32,235 nucleotides of DNA, taken from positions 1 through 32,235 of IMG/VR virus record IMGVR_UViG_3300023174_000443; one strand, 5' to 3'. Below, one piece after another: positions 5,183-12,278 of this stretch. The translations under genes were made by a program, and so were the position numbers. The notes beneath the pieces are model-generated. The model had not been told where the DNA came from. It saw nothing but the letters and a program-made list of their open reading frames with translations, and did not search any database. Positions within the stretch are counted from its first letter, which is position 1. Each line of letters starts with the position of its first letter. The stretch comes from a virus.

Positions 5183-8182
5183 CTATCCGCGTATTCTTAG
5201 TATTGAGCTACCAAGAATTACCTGTCCAACTAGCACCGCTGCTACTAGAACTTCCTTAGCCTTTTGTCTTTCCTGTGGTGACATGTCCGCACCGATGTTT
5301 GCAAGCGCCTTAAGCACCTCGCACTGTTGCTCCTCGGTTAAACCTTCAATTGCCTGCTCGGGATTAAAGCAACCGGAGATCGCGCCGATCAACGCCGCAG
5401 GAGACTCGAGAGTTAACAACGCTGACGCAACCTCTGCGGTAATAACAACCGGGTTTCCGTTAAGGTCCTCGCGAACCTCAACCGGAATGGCCGGAGGCAG
5501 ATCTCGGTATTCAAGACCCGCCGCCTCGATGTTTGCCGCGGTAACCGGTGCACCTTCAGCGGACAAGACAAGCACATCAGCAACAAGGTCCTTCTCCGCG
5601 AGTGTAAACTTTCCATCAGCAGTAAGTGCGTCCGCTAGATTTGTGACCTCACTGATCGTGATCTCTCCGTCAGCGGAAAGAGCATCAACGACAAGCTCCG
5701 CCTCGGCGGAGGACAGTCCGCCCTCGGAGACAAGCTCTATAACGAGCGCGGTAACCTCCGCGTTTGTAACCTCACCGTCTGCGGACAGTGCGTCAAGAAT
5801 TAACTCTGCCTCGTTTGCAGTGATGCCTCCGTCTGTTAGGTTAGACGCAAGATCTGAGATCTCGGATACGGATATATCGCCGTCAGATAAGAGTGCGTCA
5901 AGCACTGCCTCCGCGTCTGCGTCGGTAAGAGCTCCGTCGTTTATAAGATCCTCAACGGCCTGCTGTACCTCCTCGGCTGACATGTCGGTTGTATTCTCAT
6001 CAGCAGTCGTATCGGTATTATCAGATGTATCAGTCGTATCAGATGTATCAGTCGTATCGGTAGTGGTCGTATCTGTCGTATCTGTTGATGTTGTATCTGT
6101 TGATGTTGTGTCAACCGGAGCATCAAAGGTAAGGTCAGGTGCAGTTACGTATGAAGGCTGCGACGGAGCTTGAACTACCTCATCGGCTGGAATAATAACA
6201 ACAACCTCGGAGTACTGGCTTACAGGACCGGACCAGTTTGCAACGCGTATCGTATATGTTGCTCCCTCGGTTAAACCTGTTAGTTGAATTGAGTCAGGTG
6301 CGCCGTCGGTGTTGTAGGTTCCTCCTGCGTACGGGTTCACCGCGTCTGGGTCATCGGTGATGACCTGGTAGAACCAGGTGTTTGCGTTATATCCTGTTGG
6401 AAGCTCGGGAGATATCGTGACGGTAGTTCCCTCAACGACCGGCTCCGCGAGTATCGGCGCAGGTGTCGGAACGTTGTCGTTTATCGCCTGGGTAAGAGTT
6501 GTTGCGCGCCCGTTAAGAAGAGTCTGCAGGTTGTTCTTGTTGTTCGTCGCGGAGTTAAGGGCTCCGGTCAGTGTGTTGTTCTGTGACTGCAGGGTTGATA
6601 GGGCGGAGTTGTTCACCGCGTTTTGTGCTACCACCGGAGTCAGACTTGAGTTCAACTGAGCGATGGTTGCGTTTGCCGCGTCAACCGCTGCCTGCACTCC
6701 GGAGATACTTGAGTCAACCATCGGAACAAAGTCCGCTCCTTGACTTATCTGTCCGGCAAAGCCGGCGCCTGGGTTTGTGTCGGTGATGCTTGTAACTGCT
6801 CCGTTGGTTGTCTGGCGGTAGTTAAATCTTGCCTGGTTTGGAATCGGTCCGATCGCGGATACGCTGGCCTTCCACGCTCCGTCGGTTGGGTTAACGTCCG
6901 CGTTGAAGCGAATCTGCACCATCTGGGTTGATGCGTCCTGCTGCGGATATGGACGAACGTCCCACGCGATGTCTAAACTTGACGCGGTGGTTGCGTAAGT
7001 AATTCCTGTGCCCGTGCTCCACGTAGTCCAGTCCCATCCCGCGATGGACACGGAGGGAGCGTTTGGAGTTTGGTAGTAGATCCAGCCTTCGTTAACGCCA
7101 AAGGTAATCGTCGCGTTTGATCCAACGTATACGTTGTTATATAAGGTACCGCCCATCTGAAGGTTGAACGGCAGGTTCATGCGTACGCCCGCGTCGTCAA
7201 CACCCGCAAGTACGTTCGTGCTTGCTCCAATGGTTGCCTGCAGCGCGTTCACCGCGTTCTGCGCGTTGTCGATCGCGATGTTTGCCTGGGTTAGCTCTGT
7301 CTGCGCGGTTGCCTGCGCGGTAACCGCCTCGGTGCGTGCGGTTGAAAGTTGGGTAACCTCGGTCTGCGCGGTGGAGATAAGCGCGGTGGTCGTGTCAATT
7401 GCCGCCTGCGCGTCGGTGACGGTTAACTTCGCGTCGGAGACAACCTGCGAGGACTGGTCGATCGGAGTCACCGCGAGGTCAACGTTGTTAATTGTCGTGA
7501 TCGCGGTTTGCACCTCATTTACCTTTGAGGTTGAAAGCGTAACGGATGAGGTTGCGTTTGAGACGGCGGACTGTGCGTCGGCGCGCTCCGCCTGCGCCTG
7601 CGAGATCTCGGTAGTTGCGTTCGCGGTGGCGTCAACAGCCTGTTGAACCTCGGTGGTTGCAAGAGCGAGCGCGTCGTTAACCGCCTGCTGCTGCGGAGAG
7701 ACAACAACCTGCTCCTGCGATGTTCCGTCGGTGGCGTAGGCAACGTCCTGGCCAACGACAAATATGAGCGCGGATATAAATAGGCTTCCAATAAAAACCC
7801 TGGCGACGGAGGCTACCCTAGAAAAAAGTGTGTTATTATATCTACAGGTACTAGAGACGAAGGGAGACGTAGATGGATTGGATGAGCTTTGCGCTTGGTT
7901 TCTTTGTAAACTTTGCGGTAATTGGAGTTGTGGCCGTTGCTGTTGCGGCGAAAACAGCGGGGAAGAAGTAGGAGATGCCTCGTAGGAAGAGGACGTTGCT
8001 TGTTTTGGTCGGGCTGGTGCTTGCCGTGTTCGCGGGGCACCTTGCTCTGAGGGAGTTGTTTCGTCGGTCTGTTTTACAGGACGGCGAGGACGCCCAGGAC
8101 GTGTTTGGTTCTTAGTCCGGACGTTATTACTGCTGTCATTTAGTGTCTCGTGCTCTCCCCCACGGTGAGCTTTACGGGGCAC
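5183..8182 (-). CDS. Giant secreted or surface multidomain coiled-coil protein; 5' end uncertain
   Basis: Up to 999 residues from the GTG at 8182. In order: a Pro/Gln/Ser-rich segment (1-110); a hydrophobic signal or anchor segment at about 127-149 ending in VAYA, a plausible signal-peptidase site; an Ala/Gln/Thr coiled coil to about 330; a beta-rich domain at about 340-490 (NVYVGSNATITFG, AGWDWTTWSTG); a second coiled coil; a fibronectin-III-like domain at about 570-670; a Thr/Asp-rich linker at 690-730; seven DG-x-[IVLF]-T/S units about 19-20 residues apart at about 735-865; and a hydrophobic C-terminus. The units resemble EF-hand loops, but positions 1 and 3 are mostly not acidic. The first 110 codons use mainly CAA for Gln and are unbiased, while the rest uses CAG almost throughout, so the true start may lie near 7800. 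The product is probably exported to the host envelope or is a fibre; function is unknown. Confidence 0.75.
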   Translation of the reverse strand: MPRKAHRGGEHETLNDSSNNVRTKNQTRPGRPRRPVKQTDETTPSEQGAPRTRQAPARPKQATSSSYEASPTSSPLFSPQQQRPQLQLPQSLQRNQAQSSSNPSTSPFVSSTCRYNNTLFSRVASVARVFIGSLFISALIFVVGQDVAYATDGTSQEQVVVSPQQQAVNDALALATTEVQQAVDATANATTEISQAQAERADAQSAVSNATSSVTLSTSKVNEVQTAITTINNVDLAVTPIDQSSQVVSDAKLTVTDAQAAIDTTTALISTAQTEVTQLSTARTEAVTAQATAQTELTQANIAIDNAQNAVNALQATIGASTNVLAGVDDAGVRMNLPFNLQMGGTLYNNVYVGSNATITFGVNEGWIYYQTPNAPSVSIAGWDWTTWSTGTGITYATTASSLDIAWDVRPYPQQDASTQMVQIRFNADVNPTDGAWKASVSAIGPIPNQARFNYRQTTNGAVTSITDTNPGAGFAGQISQGADFVPMVDSSISGVQAAVDAANATIAQLNSSLTPVVAQNAVNNSALSTLQSQNNTLTGALNSATNNKNNLQTLLNGRATTLTQAINDNVPTPAPILAEPVVEGTTVTISPELPTGYNANTWFYQVITDDPDAVNPYAGGTYNTDGAPDSIQLTGLTEGATYTIRVANWSGPVSQYSEVVVIIPADEVVQAPSQPSYVTAPDLTFDAPVDTTSTDTTSTDTTDTTTTDTTDTSDTTDTSDNTDTTADENTTDMSAEEVQQAVEDLINDGALTDADAEAVLDALLSDGDISVSEISDLASNLTDGGITANEAELILDALSADGEVTNAEVTALVIELVSEGGLSSAEAELVVDALSADGEITISEVTNLADALTADGKFTLAEKDLVADVLVLSAEGAPVTAANIEAAGLEYRDLPPAIPVEVREDLNGNPVVITAEVASALLTLESPAALIGAISGCFNPEQAIEGLTEEQQCEVLKALANIGADMSPQERQKAKEVLVAAVLVGQVILGSSILRIRG
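7835..7848 (-). promoter_or_regulatory. Candidate promoter for the giant surface protein
   Basis: On the minus strand CCTGTAGATATAAT resembles the window's promoter motif and includes a perfect TATAAT. It sits inside the long open frame, just upstream of the signal-peptide codons. If active, it would mean the protein starts near 7800-7830. However, no ATG, GTG or TTG is in frame there. Confidence 0.35.
7873..7971 (+). CDS. 32-residue membrane microprotein antisense to the surface-protein 5' end
   Basis: It begins MDWMSFALGFFVNFAVIGVV and ends KTAGKK: one hydrophobic helix followed by a basic tail. AGGGAG lies 7 nt before the ATG, and codon use matches genuine small membrane proteins of the window (GCG, GTT, AAC). 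It lies wholly antisense to the proposed N-terminus of the 5183-8182 gene, so at most one is likely to be used there. The following ORF has the same style, which supports a two-gene unit. Confidence 0.42.
   Translation: MDWMSFALGFFVNFAVIGVVAVAVAAKTAGKK
7975..8115 (+). CDS. 46-residue membrane microprotein, second of the antisense pair
   Basis: It begins MPRRKRTLLVLVGLVLAVFA: a basic N-terminus, one TM helix, then an acidic tail (LQDGEDAQDVFGS). This is a normal small membrane-protein layout. It starts 3 bp after the preceding TAG with GGAG immediately before the ATG, which is tight spacing. A hairpin plus T-tract lies about 35 bp downstream. Function is unknown; spanin- or holin-accessory roles are conceivable but unsupported. 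Confidence 0.4.
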   Translation: MPRRKRTLLVLVGLVLAVFAGHLALRELFRRSVLQDGEDAQDVFGS

Positions 8183-8190
8183 TCTTTTTT
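8150..8190 (+). terminator. Candidate terminator after the antisense small genes
   Basis: CCCC at 8157-8160 pairs with GGGG at 8176-8179, and flanking GTG/CAC extends the stem across a bulge. TCTTTTTT follows. The stem is modest, but the T-tract on the plus strand fits a transcript ending here and supports a plus-strand unit from 7873. Confidence 0.4.
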
Positions 8191-8193
8191 ATA

Positions 8194-8439
8194 TTACCTC
8201 TCGGTATCTGTAGATGACGGGTGTGATCTTGCGTCAAGTTCGTTCCAGGTCATGTGACCTAGGATCTGGTTTAGGCGGCTAACCTCCTGGAGTAACTCCT
8301 CGGAGGCGATAAGAAGATCCGCGCGCTTGTCTGGGTCCAGTGGATCCTGAAGCTCGGCGATTAAGACCTTGGCGGTAAACAGGCAGGCGGACATCCGGTT
8401 AAGACTGCGGAGGTGCGAGGACTGCGACTCGAATATCAT
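8194..8439 (-). CDS. Helical hypothetical protein
   Basis: 81 residues, nearly all alpha-helical and leucine-rich (CLFTAKVLIAELQDPLDPDK, then EELLQEVSRLNQILGHM), probably a coiled-coil or dimeric helical protein. It is not a family I recognise. No SD precedes the ATG at 8439. A TAAGAT hexamer lies exactly 6 nt before the ATG, compatible with a leaderless mRNA. An internal ATG 15 codons on is an alternative start. It is the first minus-strand gene left of the divergent region. Confidence 0.6.
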   Translation of the reverse strand: MIFESQSSHLRSLNRMSACLFTAKVLIAELQDPLDPDKRADLLIASEELLQEVSRLNQILGHMTWNELDARSHPSSTDTER

Positions 8440-8833
8440 GGGCTAATCTTAACGTGAATCTTCAGCCGCGATTATGGAAGAAACACCGGAAGAAGAGGAG
8501 AAGGAGAGAAAAAGGAAAGAGGAGATACTAGGTGAGAAAGAGAGTAGAGAAGAGAGAAAAGGACCTAGTACTGAAGCAGAGGCTTACTAGGTAGGGAAAA
8601 TAAAACTAAAGTTGCGTTTGTACCTAGTATCACCATTTTTAGTATTTTTAGTATACCCTTGATACTTTAATTCTTAACTATATTTCTAATACGCGTATGT
8701 GTGTACACCAGGGGGCTACGAGAAACATAGTTGAGAATCGAAGAATCAGAAAGAATTGTTAACAATTGAGAACAATTGTTGAATTTTTATGATAATATCT
8801 GCCTAAGAGATCCACTAGGTTAGGAGAGAAAGT
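8440..8833. other. Divergent intergenic control region, possible origin
   Basis: This gap separates minus-strand and plus-strand genes. From 8474 to about 8560 the plus strand is almost pure A/G. The 10-mer GATACTAGGT (8524-8533) is exactly inverted at 8622-8631, and nested within it ACCTAGTA (8563-8570) is inverted at 8585-8592. These make four copies of TACTAGGT in alternating orientation. Next come AT-rich DNA with AGTAT repeats, the palindrome AATTGTTAACAATT (8754-8767), and AACAATTGTT (8771-8780). TGATAATAT near 8789 may be the promoter for the gene at 8834. The layout suits a replication origin or a major regulatory switch. Confidence 0.55.
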
Positions 8834-8995
8834 ATGTTAGCTGGAGATTTTTTAGCGCTTTTAATAGCGACATTTGGAGCTGGAGTTGTGGTCTACTACG
8901 CGCAGGATGAGCCACGCATGAGGATTGCTACTCGGATTCTCATCACGGTAGTCATCTTCCTGTGGGTTGGGTTTGGTCTGCTATGGCTGAGCTAG
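8834..8995 (+). CDS. 53-residue two-TM membrane protein
   Basis: It begins MLAGDFLALLIATFGAGVVV, has a short polar loop (YYAQDEPRMRIATR), and ends in a second hydrophobic segment (ILITVVIFLWVGFGLLW). TAGGAGAGAAAGT precedes the ATG, a good RBS. It is the first plus-strand gene after the divergent region, and its end overlaps the next gene by 13 bp. Size and topology would suit a holin or antiholin, but no family was recognised. Confidence 0.65.
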   Translation: MLAGDFLALLIATFGAGVVVYYAQDEPRMRIATRILITVVIFLWVGFGLLWLS

Positions 8996-9453
8996 ATCCA
9001 CTTGCGGCGATGGGAATATCCCTTGAGGAGGCTCTCGCGGCTGATAAGAAAATTACCGACAAGACGCGAAAGGGAGTTCGTGATCGCCGGATCTGTATCT
9101 GCGGTCACCCTGTGGCTCGTCATGCGGAGTACGCCGGAATTCTTACGTGCAAGCCGACGGCGATGCGCTGTCCCTGCAAGAAGGTAAACACGGTTCTTGA
9201 GGCCGACGACATTAGAACGTTTTTAAGAAAGACCGAAGGATCAGGAATGATGCACGCGTTGACCCGAGGAATTGCTGCGTCGGTTAGCTCCGGCAAGAAG
9301 GTAGAGTGGGTAGTTCCGCTCAAGTGTGATCGGTGCGGTGAGTCAGAGGGACGAAAGGTTATGCCTTCGGTTGTGACCCAGGGCGGACAGATGACGAACA
9401 ACGCAACAGGCTATGACGTGCTGCTCTGCGATGTATGCAGGAAGGGAGTATAG
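8983..9453 (+). CDS. Zinc-finger protein with CxCGHxxxxH and zinc-ribbon motifs
   Basis: 156 residues from the ATG at 8983 (MAELDPLAAMG), which overlaps the preceding gene. A GTG at 8962 is an alternative. An N-terminal module at about 42-68 has CICGHPVARH then C and CPC, a layout I associate with actinobacterial and actinophage zinc proteins. A C-terminal ribbon pairs CDRCG with CDVC. It may bind nucleic acid or protein; function is unknown. Next in line is another zinc-ribbon gene starting at the very next base. Confidence 0.8.
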   Translation: MAELDPLAAMGISLEEALAADKKITDKTRKGVRDRRICICGHPVARHAEYAGILTCKPTAMRCPCKKVNTVLEADDIRTFLRKTEGSGMMHALTRGIAASVSSGKKVEWVVPLKCDRCGESEGRKVMPSVVTQGGQMTNNATGYDVLLCDVCRKGV

Positions 9454-9594
9454 ATGTTTAAGTTAAGAAGCCCGATTGTTTTTGTGCGTAAGGAACCTAA
9501 GCTAATCAAGGTAGGTTGTTTTTCCTGCGCGGCTGATATCTGGCTAACCCAGGAAAACGTGCGTGTTATCAACTACTGCGCGAGCTGCAGATGA
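9454..9594 (+). CDS. 46-residue zinc-ribbon protein
   Basis: MFKLRSPIVFVRKEPKLIKV followed by CFSC and, near the C-terminus, CASC: a minimal two-knuckle zinc ribbon. GGAAGGGAG precedes the ATG at good spacing, and the ATG directly abuts the stop of the previous gene. Function is unknown. It belongs to the same small-gene run as its neighbours. Confidence 0.65.
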   Translation: MFKLRSPIVFVRKEPKLIKVGCFSCAADIWLTQENVRVINYCASCR

Positions 9595-9607
9595 GGAGGG
9601 GGTAACA

Positions 9608-9745
9608 GTGCGAAAGGTATTTAACGTAAGAAGTCACTGGCTGGAGTTTGGATTCGGTCTAAACCAATTTTGCCTAGGCATTACCGTGAACAGGTATCAG
9701 ATGTCGCTTGATCTTGGATTTTGCTGGATTGCGGTTGAGTTTTGA
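9608..9745 (+). CDS. 45-residue hypothetical protein
   Basis: GTG start at 9608 preceded by GAGGAGGGGG, one of the strongest RBSs in the region. The product begins MRKVFNVRSHWLEFGFGLNQ and continues with alternating hydrophobic residues (FCLGITVNRYQMSLDLGFCW), suggesting a small beta sheet. The TGA overlaps the TTG start of the glycosyltransferase-like gene, so it may serve its translational coupling. Not a family I recognise. Confidence 0.6.
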   Translation: MRKVFNVRSHWLEFGFGLNQFCLGITVNRYQMSLDLGFCWIAVEF

Positions 9746-10404
9746 TTCCACACTATAACGTGGTGTTCATGACTCCTGGATCCTCCTTTGTCTCGGCGTA
9801 TGTGAAGAGCTTGGTTGAGACCACCAAGGTTCTTAACGAGCGAGGGATCTCGTACCATTTTGTCTCAAGGTACTCGTCCTTCGTTCCTACGGCTAGGGAG
9901 TTGACGGCACTTGATTATCCTTCACATGACTTTGCGGCGAAGGAAATAGCCCAGGGTAGATTTACGTACGACAAGTTGATGTGGATCGACTCCGACATTG
10001 AGTGGACGCCCGAGGACTTCCTACGACTGTACGAGTCAGAGCTTGACATCGTCTCCGGACTTTATGCACTTGACCAGGCAGGAACGGTTGCCGCCCAGCT
10101 TCCAGATACCCGCGGTGTTCCTACCAGGATGAACAAGGTTGAGTTTATACTTCATGATGAACCTGTTGAGGTTGGCGGTGTCGGTTTTGGTTTTGTCTGT
10201 ATCAAGAACGGTGTGTTTGAAAATATACCTCGCCCTTGGTTCCTTATTGGGAAGATCAAGTGGAGTGAAACGTCAGAGATGAGAGTTAACGTAGGTGAGG
10301 ACTACTCCTGGTGTGGAAACGCGCAGCGGGCTGGATTTAAGATCTGGATTGATCCTAAGGTTAAGCTACTTCACCACAAGTCAACTGTGTACAGAATAGA
10401 ATAA
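9742..10404 (+). CDS. GT-A fold glycosyltransferase-like protein
   Basis: 220 residues from a TTG that overlaps the previous stop. This start keeps the first beta strand (YNVVFMTPG). A D-S-D motif at 83-85 (MWIDSDIEW) matches the metal and sugar-nucleotide binding DxD of GT-A enzymes. Later come a GFGFVCIKNGVF segment, an acidic GEDYSWC near residue 190 (possible catalytic base region) and a late LLHH histidine pair that often completes the metal site. Phages use such enzymes to glycosylate virion proteins, DNA bases or host surface sugars; the substrate cannot be told here. No signal peptide, so it acts in the cytoplasm. Confidence 0.75.
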   Translation: MIPHYNVVFMTPGSSFVSAYVKSLVETTKVLNERGISYHFVSRYSSFVPTARELTALDYPSHDFAAKEIAQGRFTYDKLMWIDSDIEWTPEDFLRLYESELDIVSGLYALDQAGTVAAQLPDTRGVPTRMNKVEFILHDEPVEVGGVGFGFVCIKNGVFENIPRPWFLIGKIKWSETSEMRVNVGEDYSWCGNAQRAGFKIWIDPKVKLLHHKSTVYRIE

Positions 10405-10413
10405 CAGTACTGT

Positions 10414-10701
10414 ATGGCTAGAGAGACAAATGACCCGGATGAGTGGACAGGAACAAGAACGGTCCTTCCCGCGCCTGCCTGTGGATTCTGTAGCACGAAG
10501 GATCACAACCTGTGCCCCCGCGAGATCCCCTGGTTTGATAAGCTTTGGATCTGCGGTTGCGACTGTAACAAGTCATGGAAGCCTAAGGACGTGACCGTTA
10601 AGGAAAGTAACAAGAGCAAGTGGAATAAGCCTATTGTAAAAGCAGTTTCACAATCTGTTTCTGAAGAGGCCAGTCTAGGGGCTATTTCTCCCCTCACTTG
10701 A
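10414..10701 (+). CDS. Cysteine-rich putative zinc protein
   Basis: 95 residues. The core CGFCSTKDHNLCPREI followed by WICGCDCN carries six cysteines and one histidine, enough for one or two zinc sites. The rest is Lys/Ser-rich and looks unstructured. The ATG at 10414 has no clear SD. It follows the glycosyltransferase-like gene by 9 bp. Comparable proteins occur in actinophages as hypotheticals; no activity is known to me. Confidence 0.75.
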   Translation: MARETNDPDEWTGTRTVLPAPACGFCSTKDHNLCPREIPWFDKLWICGCDCNKSWKPKDVTVKESNKSKWNKPIVKAVSQSVSEEASLGAISPLT

Positions 10702-10718
10702 AATAAACTTTCAAAATA

Positions 10719-10752
10719 GGTATATTATTTCCCTACGGAGTCGAATGACTCC
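10719..10752 (+). promoter_or_regulatory. Promoter and 5'-terminal hairpin before the holin candidate
   Basis: TATTAT at 10723-10728 would start transcription near 10735. Directly after it a perfect hairpin forms: GGAGTC (10737-10742), loop GAAT, GACTCC (10747-10752). It stands just before the AAGGAG RBS, so it would cap the mRNA 5' end and could stabilise it or tune translation. Confidence 0.45.
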
Positions 10753-10766
10753 ACAAGGAGAAACAC

Positions 10767-10952
10767 ATGTCAAAAGAACTAAAGGCTATGGCAGCATCAT
10801 GGGCTCGCTCATTTCTTGCAGCCGGCATCGCAGTATACATGGCAGGCGTAACAGATCCAGCGGATATCGCAAAGGCAGGCATTGCCGCGGTACTTCCTGT
10901 AATTCTGCGCTACCTAAATCCAAACGACACGGCGTTCGGCAGAAAAGCCTAG
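10767..10952 (+). CDS. Holin-like small membrane protein
   Basis: 61 residues: a basic/helical start (MSKELKAMAASWARSFLAAG), a hydrophobic segment (IAVYMAGV), an amphipathic helix (DIAKAGIAAVLPVILRYL) and a terminal NPNDTAFGR. The LNPND-AFGR ending recurs in small actinophage and cyanophage proteins often annotated as holins. The RBS is strong (AAGGAGAAACACATG). As a holin it would form membrane lesions for the lysins at 12279 or 31383. The family link is from memory, so the function is tentative. Confidence 0.75.
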   Translation: MSKELKAMAASWARSFLAAGIAVYMAGVTDPADIAKAGIAAVLPVILRYLNPNDTAFGRKA

Positions 10953-10960
10953 AGGAGAAC

Positions 10961-11083
10961 ATGACCACAAAAAAGACAAAGGCGACGGTAAAAAAGAAGA
11001 CCGCCGCTAGGAAACCCGCGGCCGAGGCGAAGGTCCCGACCCCAAAGAAGAAATCTCTACTGAAGAGACTGATTCGCAAGTAA
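10961..11083 (+). CDS. Lys/Ala-rich basic peptide, histone-H1-like composition
   Basis: 40 residues, about two-fifths Lys/Arg, with a KKK/AARKPAAEAKVPTPKKK pattern typical of nucleic-acid-compacting tails. GAGGAG lies 3 nt before the ATG. A strong terminator hairpin follows. It probably binds DNA or RNA nonspecifically, perhaps in packaging or nucleoid remodelling, which is an inference from composition only. Confidence 0.6.
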   Translation: MTTKKTKATVKKKTAARKPAAEAKVPTPKKKSLLKRLIRK

Positions 11084-11107
11084 CCTCGCAAGTCTTCACC
11101 TTAGAAC

Positions 11108-11163
11108 GAGACAGGCTCCGCCGGCAAGACCTCTCCCCATGCCGCGGGGTCTGTCTCCTTTTA
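11108..11163 (+). terminator. Strong rho-independent terminator
   Basis: A 14-bp stem (with wobble pairs) forms between GAGACAGGCTCCGC at 11108-11121 and the segment ending GGGGTCTGTCTC at 11157, followed by CTTTT. It separates the holin unit from the terminase unit. Confidence 0.75.
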
Positions 11164-11179
11164 TGTACAAGTGTACAAT
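11164..11179 (+). promoter_or_regulatory. TGTAC-N4-GTACA operator with overlapping -10 box
   Basis: TGTACAAGTGTACA (11164-11177) is a perfect inverted repeat. The hexamer TACAAT (11174-11179) overlaps its right arm and is followed by exactly 6 nt before the ATG at 11186, placing the expected start site on the A of the start codon. The same palindrome precedes the large terminase. Confidence 0.6.
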
Positions 11180-11185
11180 TGAAAC

Positions 11186-12079
11186 ATGCTAGAGATAACA
11201 CCGCCCGACGAGCCAGCTCCAGAGATCCAGGTTGACGAGCCGGTAAACCTTCGACCTGATCTTTCAGAGTACGGGATCGTTGAGGTTGAACGCGGCATCT
11301 GTGAGGATACCTTTGAGAACCGCTCGCTGCTTCGCAAGGCGAACATGGGGTGGGACGCGGTGTACTCGACGAACGGCGTGCCGACCGGCCTGATCCAGGG
11401 ACGGTCCCGCGACATGGCCACGGCCGGACGACTCCTGTCGCTCGCCGAGAAGAAGCCGGTTCTTGTAAAACCTGACGACGTTAACTCCGACTACCTGACG
11501 GGCTTTGATCTTTTGATCGAGCCGTCCGCCGAGCGAATAGTTCCGGCGTGGGTAATGGGAGCTACCAAGATGTGGCGAAAGGAACAGAACGATCCGATCG
11601 TCTCCGAGAAGAGAAAACCTACGTATCTCCCTCACCGCTGCAACACCATCAAGGATGACGGCATCCGCTGCATGCTTTGGAGTAGCGGGCGTCCGAAGGA
11701 CGACGGACTCTGCCGGGTACACCTCCGACACATCTCCAAGAAGCCAGGCGAGGACATTGAGAGAGCTCGAAAGAAAATTATGCAGGCAGCGCCGTACGCG
11801 GTTGACATGCTTGAGGACCTGATGCAGAACGCCGTGTCAGAGCCGGTAAAACTTAAGGCGTCCACGGAGATTCTAGACCGCGCCGGAATACGCGGCGGTG
11901 TAGAGTTAGACGCAAGTGTTTCGGTTCACGACGCGCGCCCTGCGGCGCAGATCATCTCCGAGCGGCTTGCCCGGCTTAAGGAGAACGCGATTGACGTCGC
12001 GGTTGAGCTTACGAACGACGGAGTTAATGACGCCCAGGCAATACAGGAAGCTACCGTTGTTGAGGAGAAACCGGAATGA
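11186..12079 (+). CDS. terS: Putative terminase small subunit
   Basis: 297 residues. The C-terminal third (ARKKIMQAAPYAVDMLEDLM, then KLKASTEILDRAGIRGG) matches the A-x-A-x3-L ... K-A-x-x-I-L-D-R-A-G pattern of phage small terminase proteins. A central knuckle (HRCNTIKDDGIRC then CRVHL, about residues 150-178) resembles the zinc motif seen in several phage packaging proteins. It would recognise phage DNA and load the large subunit, whose gene lies 16 kb away at 27616. No SD is present; the promoter geometry suggests a leaderless mRNA. The assignment rests on pattern, so moderate confidence. Confidence 0.7.
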   Translation: MLEITPPDEPAPEIQVDEPVNLRPDLSEYGIVEVERGICEDTFENRSLLRKANMGWDAVYSTNGVPTGLIQGRSRDMATAGRLLSLAEKKPVLVKPDDVNSDYLTGFDLLIEPSAERIVPAWVMGATKMWRKEQNDPIVSEKRKPTYLPHRCNTIKDDGIRCMLWSSGRPKDDGLCRVHLRHISKKPGEDIERARKKIMQAAPYAVDMLEDLMQNAVSEPVKLKASTEILDRAGIRGGVELDASVSVHDARPAAQIISERLARLKENAIDVAVELTNDGVNDAQAIQEATVVEEKPE

Positions 12080-12270
12080 TAAACGAGCTTGAGGAAATCG
12101 CATTTAGGATCAGGGAGCATGCAGCCTCGCTGTTAAACGACGTCGAGCTGGCGGCAACGCGCGAGGAGCACATCCGGCTTACGGCACGGGCTAACGAGGC
12201 GGAGGCTTTAAGTGATACCATTCAACGGCTACTGATATCGGAGCTTGACAGGCAGCACAAGGCGAGCTAG
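12076..12270 (+). CDS. Small helical hypothetical protein coupled to the small terminase gene
   Basis: 64 residues, all-helical and rich in Glu/Arg/Ala (ELEEIAFRIREHAASLLNDV), likely a helical hairpin or oligomer. Its ATG overlaps the terS stop (ATGATAA), implying coupled translation and perhaps a packaging-related or structural role. No motif recognised. Confidence 0.7.
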   Translation: MINELEEIAFRIREHAASLLNDVELAATREEHIRLTARANEAEALSDTIQRLLISELDRQHKAS

Positions 12271-12278
12271 GAGTTTTA

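Noticed and set aside
5136-6173. Long plus-strand open frame with Ser/Val repeats antisense to the surface protein
   Set aside because: It mirrors the Thr/Asp and DG repeat codons of the minus-strand gene and has no RBS; its low complexity is explained by the real gene.
7164-7646. Plus-strand frame of 160 codons rich in Ala/Val/Cys
   Set aside because: It is the antisense image of the coiled-coil codons, without RBS or recognisable motifs.
8474-8590. 38-codon ORF MEETPEEEEKERKRKEE...
   Set aside because: It is only the translation of the polypurine tract; no SD, and its end falls in one of the inverted repeats.
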